Positions 47,535 to 58,125 of a stretch of DNA of 64,000 bases are shown here, one piece after another. The stretch is from Ophioderma brevispina (Eukaryota > Echinodermata > Ophiuroidea > Amphilepidida > Ophiodermatidae). Positions within the stretch are counted from its first letter, which is position 1; every line of letters starts with the position of its first letter. Under the pieces are notes generated by a model. It worked only from the letters and a program-made list of their open reading frames with translations, was not told where the DNA came from and ran no database searches. The translations under genes were made by a program, and so were the position numbers. Location: positions 1-64,000 of the forward strand of contig JAMKCH010002882.1 of NCBI GenBank assembly GCA_023653785.1, read 5' to 3'.

Positions 47535-47794
47535 ATGTTGATTTAAGATATTGAGATAACGGTACCATTCAAATTTCCATCAATAAAAATGGGCCCAATT
47601 AGGTTATAATTACCTGTAACAGCTACTAAAACTGCAACTTTCCTGCGATCATTAGGTCTGTCGTAGACGAATTCATTGAGAGTTCCCTTTTGGCGCATAC
47701 TCTCTCACATTTTGAGAGTTCACTGAGCCATTCATTGGAAAATTGGCCTCATCAACAACAACAGGTTCTCTTAAGAAGGGCCGTGGTCTGTTGA

Positions 47795-48049
47795 TTAGCC
47801 AATTGCAAACGCCAGCCTACGTTGAGGATCACCCGCACCCAAATTATGGCGTCTCACAATTTTGTATGGATGCCAATTGATGTCATCACTAACGATGCGC
47901 TGAAATGACGATCTGGAGATATTTGCGACACGGTTTCTTCTTATCCTTGCGCGTGGGTTGTTGCGAAGCTCCTGTCTTACAGCTTGAATGTTCGCAGATG
48001 TTCTGACGCTCCTAGGCCCTCCGCTTCGTCCTTTGTTGACATTTTCCAA
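47795..48049 (-). pseudogene. Mariner-like transposase, DNA-binding fragment
   Basis: An 84-codon frame with the two helix-turn-helix parts and DDINWHPYKIVRRHNLGAGD. It continues, after a frame change, into VVDEANFPMN around 47750. Same element as 47157-47534. Confidence 0.75.
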
Positions 48050-48234
48050 AGTTCCCTCTACTTCAAAACAGTTTTCTCATGTTACAGATAGCAGGCTTGG
48101 TTGGTACTCTCTACATTGGCGTTGTACAGCTACATAGCTACCAGTTTGGTAGTAAATCTTAACCGCGAAGGCTCGTTGTTGTGGCCTAAATTAAGGTGCC
48201 ATTACTATGAGAATGTTTAAAGTTCTCGTTCAAG

Positions 48235-48725
48235 AAAGATATCTAGTTTTAAGCACAACTTCACGCTACAGTATGATTTTAGATTTGAAAAGCCCGCCCT
48301 GACACCATAGGCGTAAATCCCGGGGGGATGGGGGGATATATCCCCCCCCCAATATTTTGATGAGGGAGGATGGTCAATACGATCATCCCCCCAATGTTGA
48401 TGCCCGTTCATGTGTTTTTGACCAAAAATAACCTCATATTTTACCATAATAGTTTAAAAATTGTAAATTTCCGCGCGCTTCGCGCGCATTTTGCTCTAAT
48501 TACAATTACTTTTAACGGTTTTAGCTTCTAAATGGCAAAAATGTTCGCGCGCTGCGCGCGCACATGTGCTATTGATACATCTTTTCAGCAAACCCCAGTT
48601 CATTCAAAATTTTTTCATCAACCCCATCCCCCCCAATGTCAAAAAGAAATTTACGCCACTGCCTGACACAAGAAAACTGGTATTTAGCACAACTGAATGC
48701 TATGATTTCAGATTTGAAAAGCCCG
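48235..48725. repeat. Short tandem pair split by a MITE
   Basis: Apart from the MITE at 48306-48661, the sequence is two similar ~65-bp units (about 48232-48297 and 48670-48726), each ending AGATTTGAAAAGCCCG and containing TTTAAGCACAACT or TTTAGCACAACT. Confidence 0.65.
48306..48661. mobile_element. hAT-type MITE, copy 2
   Basis: 356 bp flanked by a perfect 8-bp duplication CCTGACAC (48298-48305 and 48662-48669). The right end on the other strand reads CAGTGGCGTAAATTTC; the left is CATAGGCGTAAATCCC. The CA-G start and 8-bp duplication fit hAT. It is collinear with 5249-5600, including GCGCGCTTCGCGCGC and GCGCGCTGCGCGCGC blocks. The frames 48217-48447 and 48569-48838 overlap it and are not genes. 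Confidence 0.88.
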
Positions 48726-49285
48726 GTTGCCAAAACAATTGATGTGTACTTATCACTTCCATCATGAAATACCCATGGACAAGTCTGTTTTGCTAACTCA
48801 TTGTTCGTGGGACCATATTTTGAAAACCACTCAACCAAAATGAATAATTTTTTCAGGCAAGATGCTCAATTACTAATTCTTTATGCTAAAATTCCCACAG
48901 AATATCAATTAACAGAAATAGGAAACTTTCACTTCATTTTGGTAAAATTTTTAATTATCATTGTGTCCACCATGTAGAAGCATTTTTGTGTTTTGTTCGG
49001 AGTTTCTGAATATATTTATTCTCAAGCATTTAAAGTGTAAATGATATGGTGTGATAAGGGTTGTGGTGGTGGGGTCCAGAAATTTCGAGGGTAATTTTAA
49101 AACAGCGAGAGCGAGAGGGCGTGCCCTTAAAACGTTGAATTTGTTTATCTAATCACAGCATGAATATAATGACACCAACAGCAGAAACATAAATCACAAC
49201 CTTGCAATAACAACTAAATTAAATGCCATAAACCATCGTATTTAAAGGTCACGTTCACTTTTACAACCATTCCAGGGGCGCACCG
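48726..49285. other. No gene recognised
   Basis: AT-rich spacer before BR copy B; nothing recognised. Confidence 0.35.
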
Positions 49286-49790
49286 CCCGATTGGACCCCT
49301 TGTCGGTCAGTCATGAGGGCATGGCCCAAGAATACGCCGCGGTTGTTCACGATATACTATCTGTTCATAGCTTCGCGATGGATGAGTTTATTAAAATCGG
49401 TGTCCAACAGTCATTGCGTAGTGGATATCATAGTGAATTACTGACTATTTACTCTGAAGAATCAATAATGTTGGCTATTGACTGTTTAAAAGCACTCTTT
49501 GCTTTCAGAATGACTTCTTATATCTCAAAACTGCACACCTAGAAAACGCCAGTGGTTCTGTAATGATTTGATTGGCTTTTACATTTAAGTCACAATTTTG
49601 AATATTATGTAAATTTATCCATGTGTGCCTCATATATTGTACCTCCTTCCTGGCTTCCTTACTCATCGTCTTCTCCTTTTATCTTTTCTTGCTTTACATT
49701 ATACTGAATATACTCCCCCATGTAATGGGTGATTTGTCTTAATAGTTCTCTGTAGTTCCAGTTTAAAACATGTAGAATTTTGTTCCACAT

Positions 49791-50297
49791 ATGTACCTTA
49801 TACATCCTTTATTTGCTGACGATACAAATATTTTATTTTCACATCACGACCCTAAAAAATTAGAAACAATTATAAATGCTGAATTAATTAGTATTTCCAA
49901 TTGGTTTAAACTAAATGAACTATCTCTCAATATTAAGAAAACTAATTACATGATATTTAAAAATAAACACAGTAACAAACAAGACATAAGGCTTAACCTT
50001 AAAATAGATAATGCATTACTAAAGCAAGTAGAAACAACTAAATTCCTTGGCATACTCTTTGATCACAATTTATCATGGACTTCCCAGACACAACATGTTT
50101 CTAAAATAGTTTCTAAATATAATGGTATAATTCGTAAGGTTCGACCATTCCTCCCACCTGAGTCACTGAAAACATTATACAATTCCCTTGTTCTACCCCA
50201 TCTTTCGTATGGCGCAATGATATGGGCCGATTCAAACAATGCCAATCTCGACTCCCTCTTTTTTACTTCAAAAGAGAATCATAAGAACATGCACTAA
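49791..50297 (+). pseudogene. LINE reverse transcriptase fragment
   Basis: 168 codons containing RT motif C (FADDT) near residue 10 and the thumb region. Fingers and the first catalytic Asp are missing, so it cannot be active. The continuation after a frameshift is at 50239-50544. Confidence 0.8.
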
Positions 50298-50544
50298 TTC
50301 GATCTGGCTTGCCCATACTGATCCACTCTTTTCCTCTCTCAAAACCCTGAAAATTTATGACATCTATAAACTACAGTTAGCATCTTTCATGTACCAATTC
50401 CACCATGATCTCCTCCCGGCTGATCCCATTCCTGGTGACTTTTTTAACATCGATAGACCCTCTCATTATTATAACACCAGGCATGGTCACGAATATTTCA
50501 TCAAGAGAACAAACGCTGTCTTTGCTAGGAACACTCCTATATAG
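50239..50544 (+). pseudogene. LINE C-terminal domain fragment
   Basis: Contains QKRIIRTCTNS, AHTDPLFSSLKTLKIYDIYK and LASFMYQFHHDLLP, typical of the region after the RT in CR1/L2-like LINEs. It overlaps the preceding frame, showing a frameshift near 50260. Confidence 0.75.
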
Positions 50545-52952
50545 TTCCTATAGTCCCAAGGTCCTATATTATGGAAAAATCTGCCAACCCACCTTAAAGA
50601 TTCTCTGTCCTTCTCATTATTTAAAACAAACTTTAAAAACACACTCATCAGCCTTTACAACAATAACCATTTTCCATATTTTTTTCTTGCATCCTTTTGG
50701 CTGGCTGGTATAATACCTTGAGTATTCCTCTGTCGGTCTTGTCCGTGTTGTCTGTCCTGTCAGTGTGCGTGTGTCAGTTTGTGTGTATGTTTGTATATCT
50801 GTTTGTCTTGTTTTGTCTGATGTAACCCCAAGGACATCTTGCATTAATTATTTTTTTTCTTATAAATCAATTTATAAGGTTTATAGTGTTAGCGATGCTC
50901 TTGGCTTTCAAATTGTACAATTTGTAAAATTTTGCTTGTCTTATTTTTATACCTCTTTATTTACCGGGCACTACAACATCACGCTTTGCGTTTAGTAGTG
51001 TCCCCATCTCATTCACCATTAATGTCGTTTCTATTATATAATTATATATTTATATTGTATTTCCAATTTAAATTTTATTGAATTTTGATGTATATTCTTA
51101 TGTTGAGATGAAATAAACTTGATTGATATATCAATTAATCGTGAATATCTATAATATTTGTTCTATCCAATGCAGAAGTAAAGGAAATTCCCAATAGAAG
51201 CATCATAAGAAGTGCCTTTAAAATGTTCGGGTTAAAGAAATACACTTTCACTTTTACTAGGCGTGATCGAAATCCGGTCTTCTCATCAAAACGTTGTAAC
51301 AGAATATTGAGCTGAGATCTTATCACTCTCTGCAAGAGGAAAGTTTTAACCGTGCAAGCATCTGCTTTTATTATTCGTAGTATTACTTAAAGCAACCGCC
51401 TTTCATAGACAGTACTTGGCGTTTAAAAAGAAACATTTCGCGCCCCTGTTTTTCCGATTTTACTCGATTTCTATTTCGTCTCAGGGGTACGTTGTAGATA
51501 ACGTAGTCGTGAACGTTTGGCTTAGAGCGATTCTACAAAGTTTTGACAGCGATCGTTGGTAATAAAATACGGGACTGGAAAATTGAATTGAACAGAAAGC
51601 CAATGGTATTGAAATAAAATGTTGATCTTGCAGGCTAAACACTACGGGAAATTAAACTTGGATTTAGGAGAAAAGCAATAGAAGTATGTTTGACAACAAG
51701 CAACATTTCTTCGTTGAGTATACACATCGAAAGTCATCGCTCTAGAATAACGATGCCCAGGGAAATACGAAAAGATATATTGTACAGATAATGTTTTAGG
51801 TATTTTCTCTTTGCAATATTATAAAAAGGAAACATGGGAAGCTACATCTTCACTCCAATGTGTATTTGGTTTGAAAAGTGCAAGTATAGTGATAAAGTTT
51901 AATATTCCTTGAAATAATAATAGTTAAAAGAGCAAAAGCAAGATTAAAGGAATAGTCTGTGGTTACGGTTTGATATGAACCAGGTGCGTTTGAAGGTTAC
52001 AAAAACAATTCCATCTAGTATGGAATTGTATTTATTTAGCTGAGTACTGGATAACTGTCTATAGAAGCTATTTGTTTTGAGGAAATTAAAGTAACCCGCG
52101 TACCCTGTTATCCCCATCTATTTCCCTACTTTGGATTTGTCAATATCCGTTTGAAATTCAAGTTATTCTATTTTCACAACCCACAAACACAACGTGTGTG
52201 TTTATGAATTATGAATTTGTTTGTTTCCTGACAAATAGGAAATTAATTTCAAGAAAGTATTGGCTGTCATTATTCATTCATAGTATACTTTTGTAGAGGA
52301 ATAATCCTCCCATCCATCCAATATTTATTTGAATCATGTAGGATCGCGGTAGGCTTGGAACTAACTTCGGCGTCTTTCGTTGGATAGAGGAAAAAATGCA
52401 CAGACGGAGTAACGCATTAAGCGGGTTGGAGGTAATACGTGAATATTCGTTTGACCAAAGCATGCTCAACGCTCAATTATCCGAAAGAGGCAGTTAATCG
52501 ATTACAAATTAAGGTTAAAAAAGGTTTTTAATAAACTATGGGTACAGTATTTGCCTGAGTTGCATCTTTAAATCACCAACAAACGAAGTTGTGCATTTGG
52601 ATATTACTGATGTAAACTCATACCGCCCACTTACATTCTCTCACTTAGTCTTTGATGATGTAAGATATAATCACCCTTAATTAAGACATCAATCACATGT
52701 GTTCCAATTTGATTATCAAAATCCTATACTCGAGTTTGCAGTCAACAATCATTGTAATTCATCCACGTTATCTGTCAATTACACTGGATCCACGCTATGA
52801 TTGATTAGCGTGATTCTGAGGGAGTTATACCACTCGTAACAACTATTTCAATGCAGTCGCGTTATGCGTCGTGCCTGAATGACAGATGACGCACAACTCA
52901 GATTCAAGATGGTAAAAAATGTTGATTCTATTGTCATGTTCCTTATTATGGC

Positions 52953-53116
52953 GGATTAAAACAAGGAATAGTTTTGACTGTCTTAAATGCTTAGTTTCGG
53001 ATGTAGGGGGCACAGAAGGTCAGCGTCCATTGCATTCAATGGGGCTTGACCTTGTTTCCCCCTTACTTTGTTAAGCAAGCATTTGAGACACTCAAAACTA
53101 TTCCTTATTTTAATCC
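52953..53116. mobile_element. 164-bp near-perfect foldback
   Basis: Starts GGATTAAAACAAGGAATAGT and ends ACTATTCCTTATTTTAATCC; arms of about 75-80 bp pair with few mismatches around a centre near TCCATTGCATTCAATGGGGC. It interrupts BR copy B at a point corresponding to 62395. Likely a small foldback MITE. Confidence 0.8.
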
Positions 53117-53640
53117 TATAAGCTCCACCAATAATTTGCACCATTTTTTTTATCCAAATCGGAACAACTTTAAAATTGGCCCCGTACAACTGAAATTGAC
53201 CCTTTTTATTGACTTTTGCTGTTTTTTAGCCTATAACTCTGAAACTTTAGGCTGTACACATTACAAACTAAACCTGTTCTGAATCCTTATGGTTAGACAC
53301 ACAACGTGGTATACTTTTCAGCATTATTGGATCAATTGAAAAATTGACCCCTGTACAATCTTTGTCTTGCCCCCTCTCCTTAAGGCACCATTTGCAGCAC
53401 TTAAGAATCACGTTTCGGGGATCCCTGTCAGGCTGTCTACATACTTAATCACTCCAAACGTTTGTACTTGAGATGTGTTACAAATTTCTGCTAGCTCCCG
53501 GGTTAAACGTGTTGTTTAATAACGTCGAAAAGATGGGTAGAGCTGCTTTTCTTCCTGATTTACGTACCCTAGAGCGAATATAATCACCACTATCTTTAAA
53601 AACAAGCTTGTACGTAAAATATGAAACGGAAAATCTGATG
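53117..53640. other. No gene recognised
   Basis: The frame 53046-53282 includes the foldback arm and has no domain. Nothing else was recognised. Confidence 0.35.
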
Positions 53641-53958
53641 ATGGCAGCTTATGGACTACTTCGCAATCTACGACTTTATTCAAATCTGTGTCCAACAGTC
53701 ATTGCGTAATGAATATCATAGTTAATTACTGACTATTAACTCTAATTTCATGCTCTATTTTACGACCATCAACTCTGAAGAATCAATGATTTTGGCTATT
53801 GACTGTTTAAAAGCACTCTTTTCTTATCCGGCTTCTTATATCTCAACACTGCACATCAACAAAACGCCATTAGATCTGTAATAATATTAATTTATCGTGA
53901 TATTTGTTCAATTTAATGCAGAAATAAAGGGAATATTTATTTGATAGCGGTAGGCTTA

Positions 53959-54267
53959 GGCCCCCCAAAAAAAGTTTGTCTCAGAAGACATTCGAAAAAT
54001 CGCAATGCGAAATGCGTTTTTTTTTTCTTTTTTTTTAGAAAATTGCTAATGCGAAATGCGGGTTTTTTTAATGCATTTTTGATCCACTTTTTTCAATTTT
54101 TCGACCGCTTCGCGGCAGAATTTACATTTTTTCTGAAATTTTTTACAATTTTTTTTTTACAAAAACAATTTCAAGTGAGTAAAATCTAAAAAAAAAATTC
54201 GGTCAAAAACTAATTTTAAACAAAATGCGCGCGGTCTTCTGAGACAAACTTGTTTTTTTTCTTGGCC
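53959..54267. mobile_element. Harbinger-like MITE (TTA target)
   Basis: 309 bp between TTA (53956-53958) and TTA (54268-54270). Ends GGCCCCCCAAAAAAAG and, on the other strand, GGCCAAGAAAAAAAAC lead into a shared AAGTTTGTCTCAGAAGAC. BR copy B at about 52350-52360 has the site without the insert (GTAGGCTTGGAACTAACTT). A 3-bp TTA duplication and GG-starting TIRs fit PIF/Harbinger. The frame 53941-54189 runs through it and is not a gene. Confidence 0.75.
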
Positions 54268-54469
54268 TTAGAACTAACTTTGGTGACTACCGTTAGATAC
54301 AGAAAAAAAACTATTGGACAGAATAGCAGGTTGGAGGTAATACGTGAATATGCTTTTGATGCAGGAAAGCCTAATTATCTTAAAAATTCAGTTAATCGTA
54401 AAAATGTTTGGATTTTAAAAATCCATAATTATCTGCGGAAAACCAGGAATTCAATGGTAGAACATTCTC

Positions 54470-54585
54470 AAAAGAGGAAGAAGAAAAAGTAGAGGAAGAA
54501 GAGGAAGAAGAGCAAGTAGAGGATGAAGAGAAGGAATGGATGAAGGAGGAAGAAGAAAAATAGGAAGAAATAAAAAGAACTACTC
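54470..54585 (+). repeat. Purine-rich GA tract
   Basis: An almost pure A/G stretch of GAAGAAGA-type repeats within BR copy C. The reverse copy E carries a shorter version (pyrimidine-rich) at about 7185-7230. Confidence 0.8.
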
Positions 54586-54589
54586 ATAT

Positions 54590-55109
54590 TTTTTTAACTT
54601 CTACATGTATAGCATGCCTATTATAAACCTTAATCAGACCACGGATTACCTAATATCCAGTTAAAGAGACACGAGGAGATTTCCAGGAAGAAGCGCCCCC
54701 AATTTTTATCGAACCCCATTTTTTACATATTTGGAATGCTTACCAATGTATTAGATCACACCTGAAGTGAATAAGCCGAATACGCCGTCTTTATGTAATA
54801 AGATGATGATTTAGTAGTTTCTGTCGTGCACGACAGAAAGTCAAAGCATGGTTTTCTATGAGGAACGATTGCGTTAGCAGGCAAGTTCAAAACAAGGTTT
54901 GCGGTTTTCGTTTGCACCTGTTTGTCCAATAAACCTTCGAAACGTTCTCGGAAGGTGGTCTACAACCAATCCAGTGAAATTTGAGAGAAATTTGTATCCT
55001 AAAAAAATCTCCTCCTGTCACTTTAAATCAAATTTGCCAATAGTAAAAATATGGTTAACCAGGTTAGCCTTTGGCCTGGACACAAATTCTAACAAAGCTG
55101 ACGGTTAAC
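54590..55109. other. Unclassified part of BR copy C
   Basis: No partner was recognised with confidence in other BR copies. The frame 54899-55108 has no domain. A short inverted repeat GTTTCTGTCGTGCACGACAG lies near 54818. Confidence 0.35.
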
Positions 55110-56290
55110 TGATCTAAGACCACACAGCCACTTACATTTGTCACTTAGTGTCAGATTTATTAAAATAAAGAATAATATACTATAATTAAGACATCAAATC
55201 AAGATGCGCTCAATTTGAGTATCAAAATCCTATGTCGGGTTTGGTAGTCAAAACTTGTATTATCCATACATATCTGTCAATCACACTGGATCCACGCTCT
55301 CCCTAACGCCCACCTTTCCAGCCTATACCCAGGAGACACTTTAGACACTTTAGGTCTATGGAAGCAATACCATGGGTTACAACAATTTCAAGCCAGTGGG
55401 CGTTTATATAAGTGACAGATGGAACTCACGGACTCAGAATCCAGATGGCCAAAAACTCTGGTTCTATTTATACCATCGTTCACCGATTTGTGGGATGAAG
55501 AGAGCTAACGAAAGATAAATTGGCCGATTGTGGGTCCATATGAAGTATGACACAGGATACCACAGAAATCCACCACACATTAATTGTACATATTTATGCT
55601 TTACGGTACATGTTTACAGTAAGAAAATTTGTGGTATGGGTCGGAAAATAAGAGAACGTAATGGAAAAAAGAAAGTGGTCTTCAAAAATAATCCCAAAAT
55701 TATGAAACATCCAAGATGGAATTGGAATGATAAATCACGGATGGGCACAATCATGATGAGTATACGATTAGTGGTTTAAGAAGAAACAAGTACATGTAAT
55801 GCTTCTCTTGAATATATTTTGACGAATTGATGGATTGCAAGTATAGTAGCCATAAAGTGATATAGAATTGTTGATTTCTCACCGTGCAATTGTAAAGGGG
55901 CTGCTGAAGATTGCTGTAACTGAATTAGGGGTTATTAAACATTCCATTTTAATCGATACCTTACCGATAGGTTTTTTTGATGGGATCCGTATGCCAATGC
56001 CAACGGGTGCCCTATAAAAATCAAAACCCATACAATGCTTGGGTGAAAAATGCCGACGAATACCGCTAAACAAAATCGCCAAAAAGCGCCTTAAATCATG
56101 GTGCTAAAACGAACTAAATATGCAACGCCGGCAACGTCACACTGAAGATTCGTAGCTGAACAGATGCTTAAAGGCTTTTCATCATGCTAGCATTTAAACA
56201 AGATGCCAAAACATGAAATGTCTCTGATGTCTTGACGCGTCAATGTACTTCTATGTATGTTGATTACACATAACACGATCAGTCTTATAT

Positions 56291-57041
56291 GGCACGCTCC
56301 ACGTATAAATCATGGCGAGTTTTTCCCCGCGCATGTCGAGTTTACGCGCTGTGATCGAGTTTTCTTCGCCATATGTCGAGTGTGCAGCGCGTTATATGTC
56401 GAGTTTACAGAGCCTATCGTCCAGTTTGCCCTCTATAATCGAGTGGTGCTCTCTATATGGTGAGTTTGACATAAATCATGGCCAGCTTTCGTCCACGGTA
56501 TCAAATCATGGCGAGGTTTTCCGCGCATGTCGAGTTTCACGCGATGTTGTATCGAGTTTTCACTCGCCATATGTCGAGTGTGCAGCGTAAATGCGAGGTT
56601 TACAGCGCATATTCCAGTTTGCCCTCTCTATACATCGAGTTTTGACTCTTATAGGGTGAGTTGACATAAATTCAGTCCCGTTTCAAACTCGACTGATTTT
56701 CTCAAATGAGGGGAAAAACATCGACATGATTTTTTGTGTATTGTAAAAAAAATCAGTCTCGAGTTTGCTCAGTCATGTTGAGAAAAAAACTCATGTCGAG
56801 TTTGTCATGTTGAGAACAAAATCATGTCCCGTTTGCACATGTTGAAAAAAATGCAATGTCCAGGTTTTTAAAACTCGCATGATTTATTCTGACATGATTT
56901 ATTCTGGACTTGATTTATTCTGGACATGATTTCGGCACATAGAGTTCAAATTGGATAGGCAGCGCTGTAAACTCGACATATAGCGGGGTTAACTCGATAT
57001 AAGCGCAGGAAACTCGCCATGATTTGATACGTGGAGCGTGC
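56291..57041. mobile_element. TIR element packed with TCGAGTTT motifs
   Basis: About 750 bp. Left end GGCACGCTCCACGTATAAAT; right end, on the other strand, TGCACGCTCCACGTATCAAA. Both continue ATCATGGCGAGTTT. TCTTAT flanks both sides (about 56283 and 57046), and BR copy A has the unoccupied sequence ATCAGTCTTATCATGACTTA near 25645. The interior holds more than ten copies of TCGAGTTT, TCGAGTG or similar on the left half, and the complement AAACTCGA-type on the right half, plus CATGATTTATTCTG repeats near 56870-56930. The frames 56257-56463 and 56312-56590 are built from these repeats. No known family recognised. Confidence 0.8.
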
Positions 57042-57430
57042 AATATTCTTATCATCACTTATGCACAAGCAGAGACTGTCAAATACGCTTTAGATGCGAT
57101 TTCTCATGGTAGAGTGTTCCGCAAACATCGAAATAATGACGTCATAAAATAGTAACGTGTGAAAAGCGATATTTTACATGGGCCGTGGAAGCAGCGCAAA
57201 CCCAATACTAGGCCAGTTATTACGAATAGGGACCTTTACCGGAATAGGATGGTCAGTCAAGATTTCATATTAATTTTTTTTTTATTTTCAAGAAGGATAT
57301 TTCTTGGGCTATTTAATGCAATTTTACAGGTATTCGGCCTTAGAAACGAAGAGTATCGATCGTAAAATGTCTGTGGAATTTGTCCATGCTGCATTCCATA
57401 AAAGAACACACATATTACAGTTGTGTTTCT

Positions 57431-57578
57431 TTCTCAAATCTCAAAGTTTCATTGTAATTTATCATTTCTTTAAATTGTCAGTTTTTGTGATTTATTCTTA
57501 CTCACACCTCAAATTGATTGCTTCTTTCCCCAAACCTCATGAATTTGATTGTATATAGTCGTGGATGAAGACTTAGCT
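57431..57578. other. Spacer before the hAT MITE
   Basis: TTTATTCTT-type AT-rich sequence like that at 58500-58680. The last ~30 bp may be upstream coding sequence of the Penelope-like fragment. Confidence 0.3.
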
Positions 57579-58117
57579 CAGGGGTGTCAAACCTTTTTGA
57601 CGCAGGGACCGCATTGGTTGAATCCACAACTATTGCGGGCCGCAAGCAAGAAATGAGGTAGCTCAAGTTTGGTTTATGACGTGCCCACGAGAATCTGGAA
57701 GTAGGACACAGATCTATACCAATTTTTGCTGAAAAGTGGACAATAGCTATACCGAAGATGCAGATTTTGGAGCACATTTAACATAAATTTTCCTTTTTTT
57801 CAAGAAATGTTGACCTTTTTATTGCAAATTTTGAAAAAGTTTGGCTTCAGTTTGAGGAAATTGGACTAATTTTCCCACATATTTTAATAAAATTTTGGTT
57901 TTAGATTGATGAAATGTGACTAATTTTCCAACGATGTTTAGAAAAGTTTGGTTTCATATTTAGGAAATTGAACTAATTCAAATGACATTCTTTTTAAAAC
58001 TACTGTCAGATATTCATGCATTTTATTTTTTTTTGGGGGGGGGGAGTACTTCGCGGGCCGCATGCGAGCTCTTAGCGGGCCGCAAATGGCCCGCCGGCCG
58101 CAGGTTGGACACCCCTG
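57579..58117. mobile_element. Non-autonomous hAT transposon
   Basis: 539 bp with ends CAGGGGTGTCAAACCTTT and GGTTGGACACCCCTG (CAGGGGTGTCCAACC on the other strand), flanked by a perfect 8-bp duplication ACTTAGCT (57571-57578 and 58118-58125). The subterminal GCGGGCCGCA repeats and ends are characteristic of hAT MITEs widespread in animals. The interior is AT-rich with no transposase; the frame 57502-57777 is incidental. Confidence 0.92.
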
Positions 58118-58125
58118 ACTTAGCT

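Larger units (their letters stand above)
46911..48060 (-). mobile_element. Inactive mariner-like transposon
   Basis: Minus-strand transposase pieces in frame order. 48049-47795 gives a helix-turn-helix region (RSGGPRSVRTSANIQAVRQ, then ANISRSSFQRIVSDDINWHP). Then comes VVDEANFPMN with the first catalytic Asp (about 47757-47730). An IGPIF-DGNL region follows near 47590-47560. 47534-47157 holds GGAPAHRYVMVRNRLQESF and PNTLPELRRWINDAYTA. The residue just before GGAPAH, usually an Asp in FQQDGAPAH-type motifs, is not present, and the SPDLTPLDF-type motif is reduced to QDLTPL. The left end CTACAGGGTGACCCATAAAA is a typical mariner-like terminus; the right TIR is missing. Confidence 0.8.
49568..51125 (+). 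mobile_element. CR1/L2-like LINE, 5'-truncated
   Basis: The frame 49791-50297 starts within the reverse transcriptase palm: PLFADDTNILFSH, with the catalytic ADD at 49815-49823. It continues through LSLNIKKTNYMIF, TKFLGILFDHNLSW and LPHLSYGAMIW. After a frameshift the C-terminal domain continues in 50239-50544 (LKTLKIYDIYKLQLASFMYQ), then in a third frame to about 50680. The 3' untranslated part has a TG-rich stretch (50755-50815) and ends AAATAAACTTGATTG. TTGATTG occurs at both edges (49568-49574 and 51119-51125), a possible target-site duplication. 49575-49787 is not recognisably coding, so it may be part of the LINE or another insert. Comparison with BR copies C and D supports insertion here. 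Confidence 0.8.
49290..52950 (+). repeat. Large repeat BR, copy B
   Basis: 49290-49567 matches 60220-60440 and 53690-53880 (shared TCTGAAGAATCAAT-AT-TTGGCTA and AGCACTCTTT). 51135-52520 matches 60440-61960 and the reverse complement of 7280-8600. 52560-52950 matches 55110-55480 and 62260-62400. It is split at 49568 by a LINE. The frames 49291-49542, 51135-51335 and 52278-52469 are repeat-derived. Confidence 0.75.
53641..57430 (+). repeat. Large repeat BR, copy C
   Basis: 53690-53945 matches 60330-60500. It then jumps to sequence equivalent to 52350, so about 1.1 kb (the equivalent of 51205-52340) is deleted at 53945. 54270-54430 matches 52355-52500, 55110-55480 matches 52600-52930, 55500-55760 matches 22330-22560, 55790-56230 matches 23200-23860 and 57050-57420 matches 25640-26110. 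This copy gives the best view of the order of BR segments. It contains insertions at 53959-54267 and 56291-57041. No conserved protein. Confidence 0.75.

Noticed and set aside
56291..57041. CRISPR array, because of many short repeats
   Set aside because: Motifs are diverged, irregularly spaced, in both orientations and enclosed in TIRs.
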